From contig JAYWHK010000092.1 of NCBI GenBank assembly GCA_043777755.1, positions 1-11,602 on the forward strand: a stretch of 11,602 nt of DNA, given 5' to 3'. Below are positions 6,343 to 11,602 of this stretch, piece by piece. The stretch is from CANHEE01 sp043777755. GTDB lineage: Bacteria; Bacteroidota; Bacteroidia; Chitinophagales; Saprospiraceae. Every line of letters starts with the position of its first letter. The first letter of the stretch is position 1. The translations under genes were made by a program, and so were the position numbers. Below the pieces are notes generated by a model. The model was given only the letters and a program-made list of their open reading frames with translations, was not told the origin of the DNA and did not search any database.

Positions 6343-9321
6343 ATGAAAAAAATATTCTCGTTCTTACTTATAATCTCTTGTTTATCAACACTTTTTGCTC
6401 AAAAATCAAATCTTGATTATGTAAATCCTTTTATTGGGACGGGCGGACATGGACATACATTCCCTGGCGTGACTGCGCCTTTTGGAATGGTGCAACTCAG
6501 CCCTGATACTCGGCTTGATGGTTGGGACGGCTGCTCTGGTTATCATTATTCGGATAGCATTGTCTATGGTTTTTCGCATACACACCTAAGTGGAACGGGC
6601 GTTTCTGATTATGGCGACATTTTGTTGATGCCAACTACTGGCGAAATCCGATTGAACAATGGTGCAGATGGAAAACCTGGCTATCGCTCAAAAATAATGC
6701 TCACTCCGCCAATAGATGAAGTACCAAGAAAATACGAAGGAGCGCATCCTTTGGGTTATACGGTTGGGCTTGAAGATTATCAAATTGCAGTAGCTCTTTA
6801 TGCAACACCGCATTGCGGTTTTCATTATTATCGTTTTCCACACCACGAAAAATCAAATATTATTTTGGATTTGAAACATAGAGATGAAGTGTTAAGTGCT
6901 GATTTTCAACAAATTGACTCAGTAACTGTACAAGGGTATCGTATTTCAAAGGCTTGGGCAAAAGAGCAGCGCATTTATTTTTACTTACAATTTTCATCTC
7001 CTGTAAAATTAGAAAAAACGATTCGTGACAATGGCAAAAACCTTGGTGGTGGTTTTACTTTGGGTGAAAATGCACAAAATGATTTTTTTATAAAAATAGG
7101 TATTTCAAACATAAGTATCGAAGGTGCAAAGGAGAATCTTAAAGCAGAAATACCTGATTGGGACTTACCGCAAATCATTAAAGACAATACTGCAAATTGG
7201 GGGAATTTACTAAATAAAATCCAAATCGAATCACCCAATGAAAACGATAAAACTAATTTTTACACTGCGCTTTATCATCTTTACACTGCACCAAATACGA
7301 TACAAGATGTTGATAATCAATATTTTGGAATGGATTTGAAACCACATAAAGCGGACGATTATACACATTATACCGTTTTTTCACTTTGGGATACTTACCG
7401 AGCTGCACATCCGCTTTATACAATTTTGCAGCCAAAACGGGTCAATGATTTTGTAAAAACTTTTCTCAACGATTACAAACATAGTGGCGCACTTCCGATG
7501 TGGCCTCTCGCTGCCAATGAAACTTGGTGTATGATTGGCAATCACGCTATTCCTGTGATTGTGGATAATTTTTTGAAAAGTAGTCGTATAGATGTAGCTC
7601 CTGGAAGAGTTTCAAAGTTTTCAAGTATCAGAGACAAAGAAGAACTTTTAGAAGCCATGATAAAAACGACTGAAATCAATCATTTTGGACAAAAAGAATA
7701 CAGCGAAATGGGTTTTATTCCTGCCGAAATGGAGCATGAGAGTGTTTCAAAAACCTTGGAATACGCTTACGATGATTATTGCATTGCGACGATGGCGAAG
7801 GCGTTGGGAAAAGATAGTGTTTATCGTTTTTTTATTCGTCGTGCGCAAAATTACAAACACGTTTTTAATCCCGACAATGGTTTTTCACAAGCCAAAATCA
7901 ACAATACTTGGATATCTCCGTTTGCGCCCGAAGAAGTCAATTCGCACTTTACCGAAGGAAATTCTTGGCATTATTCGTTCTCTGCACCGCATGATATGAA
8001 TGGTTTTATCCGATTGCATGGTGGAAAAAAAGCTGTTGAAAATAAATTGGACGCTCTTTTTTCGGCTGAAAGCAAAACTTCGGGTCGTGATCAATCTGAT
8101 TTGACGGGTTTCATCGGACAATACGTACAAGGCAATGAGCCAAGTCATCACATCGCTTATTTATACAATTTTGTAGGAAAACCATACAAAACACAAGCTT
8201 TGATTCATCAAATTATGAGCGATTTTTATAAAAATCAGCCCGATGGATTGATAGGAAATGAAGATTGTGGACAGATGTCAGCTTGGTATATTTTTTCGGC
8301 GATGGGCTTTTATCCCGTCAATCCTTGTGGTGGTCAATACATCATCGGAACGCCTCGTTTTTCTTCCATGAAAATTGATTTAGAAAATGGTAAAGTATTC
8401 ATTATCAAGGCTTTAAATCTTTCTGATAAAAATTTATACATACAATCGGCTACACTTAATGGCAAGCCTTTGGCTCATTCTTGGCTCATGCACGAGGACA
8501 TTATGAATGGTGGAGAATTGATTTTTACAATGGGCGATAAACCTTCAACTTGGGCAAACTCTGAGGCGGATTCACCTGTTTCGGCAATCAGCGATGAGCA
8601 AATCAACCCTTTGCCTTTTGTCAAAAAAGGGGAACGTAGTTTTATGAAAAATACAAGTGTAGAATTGGGTTGTGCCGAGCAAAACACTAAGATATTTTAC
8701 ACGCTCGACGACAGTGAACCGACAACAAAATCCTTGGTTTATTCACAAGCACTTTTTTTAGATAAAACCACTACGATTAAATTTATTGAAGAAAAAAAAC
8801 TACTCGAAAAAAGAGGGAAAGCGCAGCAATCTACTTTTTCAAAAATCCCTGTGGAAAGAAAAATTACCTTGAAAAATAAGTATGCACCGCAATACTCCGC
8901 AGGTGGTGATCAAGCCTTGATTGATTTTATCAAAGGCAATAAAAATTACCATACAGGCGCATGGCAAGGTTACGAAGGCGTTGATTGTGAGGTAATTATA
9001 GATTTGGGAAGTGAGCAACCGTTCTCAAAAATCAGTATTGGTGTTTTACAAGACCAAAACGCTTGGATTTTTGCACCGAAAGAAATACAAATTTTTACAA
9101 GCGATGACAATGTAACTTTTTCAGCATTTTCGACCATTCCAAACAGCATTGACGAACATGAAGATGGTGCAATTGTCAAGGATTTTTTTACAGAAAAAAA
9201 CGGAAAAGCTCGTTTCGTAAAAGTCGTAGTAAAAAATCGTGGTCTTTGCCCGTCTTGGCATAAAGCGGCGCAATATGGTGGAAAATCGTGGATATTTTTA
9301 GATGAGGTAAGTGTGGAGTGA
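6343..9321 (+). CDS. Exported GH92 alpha-mannosidase with C-terminal chitobiase-like and F5/8-type domains
   Basis: This 992-aa enzyme has a signal peptide (1-19, LFA then Q). GH92 enzymes are calcium-dependent exo-alpha-mannosidases that trim mannose from N-glycans or mannans. The N-terminal GH92 beta-domain opens with YVNPFIGTGGHGHTFPG (26-42) and includes GWDGCSGYHYSD and FSHTHLSGTG. The helical catalytic domain (about 285-740) holds SLWDTYRAAHP (347-357), HFTEGNSWHY (535-544), GNEPSHHIAYLYNF (597-610) and GNEDCGQMSAWY (638-649). From memory of the Bacteroides GH92 structures, E538 is the likely general acid and D641 lies in the base region. A chitobiase/hexosaminidase-C-like module (about 757-836, with IFYTLDDSEPT) and an F5/8-type discoidin-like module (about 845-992, with IIDLGS and FVKVVVKNRG) follow; both could bind carbohydrate. 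No SusC/SusD, sulfatase or other glycosidase is adjacent. Linkage specificity cannot be read from sequence. Confidence 0.95.
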   Translation: MKKIFSFLLIISCLSTLFAQKSNLDYVNPFIGTGGHGHTFPGVTAPFGMVQLSPDTRLDGWDGCSGYHYSDSIVYGFSHTHLSGTGVSDYGDILLMPTTGEIRLNNGADGKPGYRSKIMLTPPIDEVPRKYEGAHPLGYTVGLEDYQIAVALYATPHCGFHYYRFPHHEKSNIILDLKHRDEVLSADFQQIDSVTVQGYRISKAWAKEQRIYFYLQFSSPVKLEKTIRDNGKNLGGGFTLGENAQNDFFIKIGISNISIEGAKENLKAEIPDWDLPQIIKDNTANWGNLLNKIQIESPNENDKTNFYTALYHLYTAPNTIQDVDNQYFGMDLKPHKADDYTHYTVFSLWDTYRAAHPLYTILQPKRVNDFVKTFLNDYKHSGALPMWPLAANETWCMIGNHAIPVIVDNFLKSSRIDVAPGRVSKFSSIRDKEELLEAMIKTTEINHFGQKEYSEMGFIPAEMEHESVSKTLEYAYDDYCIATMAKALGKDSVYRFFIRRAQNYKHVFNPDNGFSQAKINNTWISPFAPEEVNSHFTEGNSWHYSFSAPHDMNGFIRLHGGKKAVENKLDALFSAESKTSGRDQSDLTGFIGQYVQGNEPSHHIAYLYNFVGKPYKTQALIHQIMSDFYKNQPDGLIGNEDCGQMSAWYIFSAMGFYPVNPCGGQYIIGTPRFSSMKIDLENGKVFIIKALNLSDKNLYIQSATLNGKPLAHSWLMHEDIMNGGELIFTMGDKPSTWANSEADSPVSAISDEQINPLPFVKKGERSFMKNTSVELGCAEQNTKIFYTLDDSEPTTKSLVYSQALFLDKTTTIKFIEEKKLLEKRGKAQQSTFSKIPVERKITLKNKYAPQYSAGGDQALIDFIKGNKNYHTGAWQGYEGVDCEVIIDLGSEQPFSKISIGVLQDQNAWIFAPKEIQIFTSDDNVTFSAFSTIPNSIDEHEDGAIVKDFFTEKNGKARFVKVVVKNRGLCPSWHKAAQYGGKSWIFLDEVSVE

Positions 9322-9337
9322 GAAAATTAACGCCTAC

Positions 9338-10060
9338 TTACAAAACCTCTTGTAACACACTAAATGTTTTCAATTCTTGAAAATTATCCACATGAAATTG
9401 ATAATATTGAATGATATTTTTGATAAATTCTCTTCTTTGCTGTGTTGTTAAAACGATGGAATAACTTTCTTCCAAGCTACTATTCAAAAAAAGTGCTAAA
9501 AAATGGCTTTGTTCAATGCCCATAAAAGCACCGTGTGGCGGTGGCGTATTGACATATTTTCCATTTCTGAGGTCAAAAAATTGTTCTGTCACGTCTTCTT
9601 GTTCGTCAGGCATAATGCCTAAAAAAGTCGTCAATTGTACTGCAAACCAAAGATGTAAGTTGATAATAGAATGTGGTGTGATGTCCAAATAAACAAAAGT
9701 ATGGTACAAAAAAGAAAATAAAGGCAGATTTTGCTCACTTTCCTTGACTGTTTTTTGCGCCAATTCTGCCATAAAAAGCCCAACTGAACTTTTTACAATA
9801 TTAAAAGGCAAGGTTTGATAAACCTGTGCAGCACGCAATTCTTTGATGTGCTGCAAACTTTTCCCTTCTTTTGCATACGCCACCAAATCCACCAAACAGG
9901 TTACTTGTAGCAATCCGCTGTGAAATTTTGGTTTTTTTGACCGCACAGAATTGATGATATAGGACTGCAAACCTCGTTCTTCTGTATAAATATCACAAAT
10001 TACGCTCGTTTCTCCATATTTTACAGTCCGAAAAACAATTCCTTTTGTTTTTATCAACAT
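9338..10060 (-). CDS. recO: DNA repair protein RecO
   Basis: RecO works with RecF and RecR to load RecA onto SSB-coated single-stranded DNA during recombinational repair, and it anneals complementary strands. The 240-aa protein has the N-terminal OB fold (about 1-80) with the family signature KGIVFRTVKYGETSVICDIYT, where the hallmark is a Tyr-Gly-Glu turn followed by hydrophobic strands. A helical domain follows, ending in a Bacteroidota-type tail (QELKTFSVLQEVL). The CxxC zinc-finger cysteines found in some RecO proteins are absent; I recall that as usual in this phylum. It is convergent with the GH92 gene (16 nt between stop codons, no hairpin seen) and divergent from the nucleotidyltransferase gene across 50 nt that hold a shared promoter palindrome. 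Confidence 0.93.
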   Translation of the reverse strand: MLIKTKGIVFRTVKYGETSVICDIYTEERGLQSYIINSVRSKKPKFHSGLLQVTCLVDLVAYAKEGKSLQHIKELRAAQVYQTLPFNIVKSSVGLFMAELAQKTVKESEQNLPLFSFLYHTFVYLDITPHSIINLHLWFAVQLTTFLGIMPDEQEDVTEQFFDLRNGKYVNTPPPHGAFMGIEQSHFLALFLNSSLEESYSIVLTTQQRREFIKNIIQYYQFHVDNFQELKTFSVLQEVL

Positions 10061-10076
10061 GATTTTATTATTTTTG
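10045..10076 (+). promoter_or_regulatory. Promoter for the nucleotidyltransferase gene
   Basis: TTG (10045-10047, inside the 5' end of recO) and TATTTTTG (10069-10076) are 21 nt apart, a full match to TTG / TAnnTTTG. The start would lie near 10082, about 28 nt before the ATG at 10111. The -7 box is the left half of a 16-bp palindrome shared with the recO promoter. Confidence 0.55.
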
Positions 10077-10107
10077 CAAAAATATAAAATTTAATCTTTA
10101 AATCAAA
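10077..10107 (-). promoter_or_regulatory. Promoter for recO
   Basis: On the minus strand, TTTG (10107-10104) and TATTTTTG (10084-10077) are 19 nt apart, a full match to the Bacteroidota TTTG / TAnnTTTG promoter. The start would lie near 10072, leaving only about 11 nt before the recO ATG at 10060. Its -7 box is the right half of the palindrome TATTTTTGCAAAAATA (10069-10084). Confidence 0.55.
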
Positions 10108-10110
10108 AAA

Positions 10111-10842
10111 ATGAAAGCAATGATTTTCGCTGCGGGCTTAGGTACTCGAATGAAACCTCTGACAAATAATATTCCCAAAGCATTAGTACCCATCAATGGA
10201 GTGCCTTTATTAGAATTGGTCATTCGTCGTTTGATTCATTTTGACATCAAGGACATCATCATCAATGTGCATTATATGGCAGAGCAAATTGAGTTTTTTT
10301 TAGAAAAAAATAATAATTTTGGTATAAATATCGTAATTTCTGATGAAAAGGAAAAGGTTTTGGAAACTGGCGGTGGACTAAAAAAAGCCCAACATTTTTT
10401 TGACGATGGACAGCCTTTTTTACTTTGCAATACTGATATTTTATGCGACATCAATATTTTTAATTTGCAAAAAAAACATTTAGAAAACAAAGCGATTGCT
10501 ACATTGGCAGTACAAGATAGAAAAACGTCCCGTTATTTTTTATTCAATAAAAAAATGGAATTGTGTGGCTGGAAAAATGTAAAAACAGAACAAATCAAAA
10601 CAGCTCGGGAAACGGAAGATGCTTTGACGATGTTGGCATTTAGCTCTTTCCAAATCTTAGAACCTCGAATTTTTGATTTTATGCCAGCTGACAAAGACGT
10701 TTTTAGCAATGTTGATTTTTTCTTAAAAGTTGCCGAAACAGAAATCATAAAGGCTTATGTTCACGATGCGAATTGGCTTGATGTCGGTACGCCAGAAAAT
10801 ATTCCACAAGCGGAAGTGTTTTTGAAGCGGATAGATTTTTAG
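10111..10842 (+). CDS. Sugar-1-phosphate nucleotidyltransferase, possibly MurU-like
   Basis: This 243-aa cytosolic enzyme would join a nucleoside triphosphate to a sugar 1-phosphate. It has the Rossmann-like nucleotidyltransferase fold: the signature loop AAGLGTRMKPLT (7-18), PKAL with K23, ETGGGL (85-90), a metal-binding NTDI motif (D109) and the second metal/sugar motif WLDVGTPEN (222-230, D224). It lacks the C-terminal left-handed beta-helix of GlmU and of long mannose-1-phosphate guanylyltransferases. That short architecture suits MurNAc-1-phosphate uridylyltransferase (MurU), HddC-like heptose enzymes or short mannose-1-phosphate guanylyltransferases; sequence alone does not decide. A MurU role would be supported by a nearby AmgK-type sugar kinase, but none is in the window. 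It is divergent from recO and has an A-rich start region (CAAAAAAATG). Confidence 0.87.
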   Translation: MKAMIFAAGLGTRMKPLTNNIPKALVPINGVPLLELVIRRLIHFDIKDIIINVHYMAEQIEFFLEKNNNFGINIVISDEKEKVLETGGGLKKAQHFFDDGQPFLLCNTDILCDINIFNLQKKHLENKAIATLAVQDRKTSRYFLFNKKMELCGWKNVKTEQIKTARETEDALTMLAFSSFQILEPRIFDFMPADKDVFSNVDFFLKVAETEIIKAYVHDANWLDVGTPENIPQAEVFLKRIDF

Positions 10843-10877
10843 GGTTGATTAGAATACTACCATTGTTCTCTAAGTTT

Positions 10878-11423
10878 TTACTCAATCTGAAACTTACAAG
10901 TTGGAGAATACTCTCCTAATTCTACCAAATCAGAAAATTGACTGTGGTCAAAAACATTTACCTCAAGCCAAAAAGTACCAGTTTGTATAAATTTAATTGT
11001 ACCTTTTAGTCCACCATAAAAAGCAATATTATCAAGTGTCCCTTTGTATATTTTTTCTTCATTTGGTTTAAAAATCAATTCACTTTTAGGACATCTTGGT
11101 GGCTCTATGGTTTGACAAAATGAATAGGTATTGTTTGAATTTTCATTCAAATCGTGACCATCTTTTACTAAGATAAATTGAATTTTAGGTTGTTTGTCAC
11201 AATCTATTGCGGTCAGTTTTTTACTTATTTTACCTGTATTTTTAATTTTTAGCGTATAGGCGATGGGTTCATTTTTCATATACGAAGGTTTTGAAACGCT
11301 AATCGTTGCTTTCCAAGCAAGGCTTTCTAAATTTTCCTCCAAATTGGCGATAAAATTGCGACTACCTTCGGTAGAGTAATTCTCTTTTTTAAGTTGTCGT
11401 GCAAGAGCCAATGCTTTTATCAA
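10878..11423 (-). CDS. Hypothetical Ig-like protein with uncertain, possibly broken 5' end
   Basis: I do not recognise this protein. The first available start after the upstream stop is TTG (11423-11421), giving 181 aa. The frame stays open upstream to a TAG at 11481-11483 and still looks coding. Just before that TAG lies an in-frame ATG (11495-11493), so the frame reads ATG, three codons, TAG, then KTGTSSNTT and on. This could be a nonsense mutation, a sequencing error, or a gene starting at TTG. The first 45 residues are helical and charged (LARQLKKENY, NLEENLESL). The rest (about 46-181) is a beta-sandwich-like segment with KNTG and FKPNEEKIYKG, faintly like BsuPI/Ig-like domains. No signal peptide, membrane segment or catalytic motif is seen. 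It is convergent with the nucleotidyltransferase gene, 35 nt apart. Confidence 0.6.
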   Translation of the reverse strand: MIKALALARQLKKENYSTEGSRNFIANLEENLESLAWKATISVSKPSYMKNEPIAYTLKIKNTGKISKKLTAIDCDKQPKIQFILVKDGHDLNENSNNTYSFCQTIEPPRCPKSELIFKPNEEKIYKGTLDNIAFYGGLKGTIKFIQTGTFWLEVNVFDHSQFSDLVELGEYSPTCKFQIE

Positions 11424-11512
11424 ATGACTTTTATAAGTTGTATAAGAATTAACTGTAGTATTACTCGATGTTCCAGTTTTCTAAAAACAGAACATTTTTA
11501 AAAAATTTGTAA

Positions 11513-11602
11513 CTACACAGGTTGTATTTTGATGATTTGAGTTAGGCATGGAAGTACCTCTACACCTCTTTTACGAAGGGTATCGATAACAGAACGGATA
11601 AC
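11513..11602 (-). CDS. 3' end of a gene entering from the right (partial)
   Basis: On the minus strand the frame is open from the window edge for 29 codons to a TAG at 11513-11515. The peptide (ending CLTQIIKIQPV, with TLRKRGVEVLP before it) and its codon use look like genuine coding sequence, higher in GC than the gap beside it. It ends 18 nt before the in-frame ATG of the next gene, so the two could be cotranscribed. The family cannot be recognised from so short a piece. Confidence 0.45.
   Translation of the reverse strand, partial: VIRSVIDTLRKRGVEVLPCLTQIIKIQPV

Noticed and set aside
7685..7999. Plus-strand open frame of 104 codons inside the GH92 gene
   Set aside because: Overlaps conserved GH92 catalytic motifs in the correct frame; no domain or start context of its own.
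11549..11590. Short plus-strand frame starting at ATG near the right edge
   Set aside because: It stops after 13 codons, and the opposite strand shows a better coding pattern.
1..11602. Mobile elements, CRISPR arrays, tRNA/rRNA genes, riboswitches, defence systems
   Set aside because: I looked for transposase or integrase motifs, spaced direct repeats, tRNA-like cloverleafs and known defence domains on both strands, and saw none that hold up.

Overview
The window reads as chromosomal DNA of an AT-rich Bacteroidota (Bacteroidetes), most likely of the Cytophagales/Flavobacteriia type. The evidence is a low GC content, A-rich start regions with little Shine-Dalgarno signal, several matches to the Bacteroidota promoter (TTG or TTTG, then TAnnTTTG), a RecO without zinc-finger cysteines, and surface proteins with lamin-tail and FlgD/gliding-type C-terminal modules. 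No tRNA, rRNA, CRISPR array, insertion sequence, phage gene or defence gene is visible. The longest stretch without a gene is about 160 nt.

Layout. (1) 160-1569, minus strand: a CheY/Rcp1-like single-domain response regulator lies 15 nt upstream of pfkA (6-phosphofructokinase), a probable two-gene unit. The PfkA carries Asn where the family's Mg-ATP-binding Asp103 is expected. (2) 1570-1707: a divergent intergenic region with three phased copies of an AAATTTAGT motif and a -7 box. (3) 1708-2391, plus: a secreted or membrane-anchored SGNH/GDSL esterase of the TesA type. It meets a dipeptide epimerase (2452-3474, minus) at a compact bidirectional terminator. (4) 3475-3636: a spacer with a promoter candidate and a GTC-heptad repeat. 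(5) 3637-9321, plus: two large exported proteins, a modular lamin-tail-domain protein (865 aa) and a GH92 alpha-mannosidase with C-terminal carbohydrate-binding-type modules (992 aa). (6) 9338-10842: recO (minus) and a sugar-1-phosphate nucleotidyltransferase (plus) diverge from a 50-nt gap. That gap holds a 16-bp palindrome made of two back-to-back -7 boxes. (7) 10878-11602, minus: an unrecognised Ig-like protein with no normal start codon and an in-frame TAG near its apparent 5' end, then the 3' end of another gene leaving the window.

How the genes relate. Most are housekeeping or surface-degradation genes rather than one pathway. Two possible themes are inferences only. One is cell-wall recycling: the L-Ala-D/L-Glu-type epimerase plus a nucleotidyltransferase that could be MurU-like, though they are not adjacent. 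The other is extracellular glycan handling: the exported GH92 enzyme downstream of a surface adhesin-like protein. I see no convincing new multi-gene system. The observations most worth checking are the Asn103 PfkA and its pairing with a response regulator, the palindromic divergent promoter, the phased repeats at 1598-1633, and the damaged-looking start of the gene at 10878-11480.
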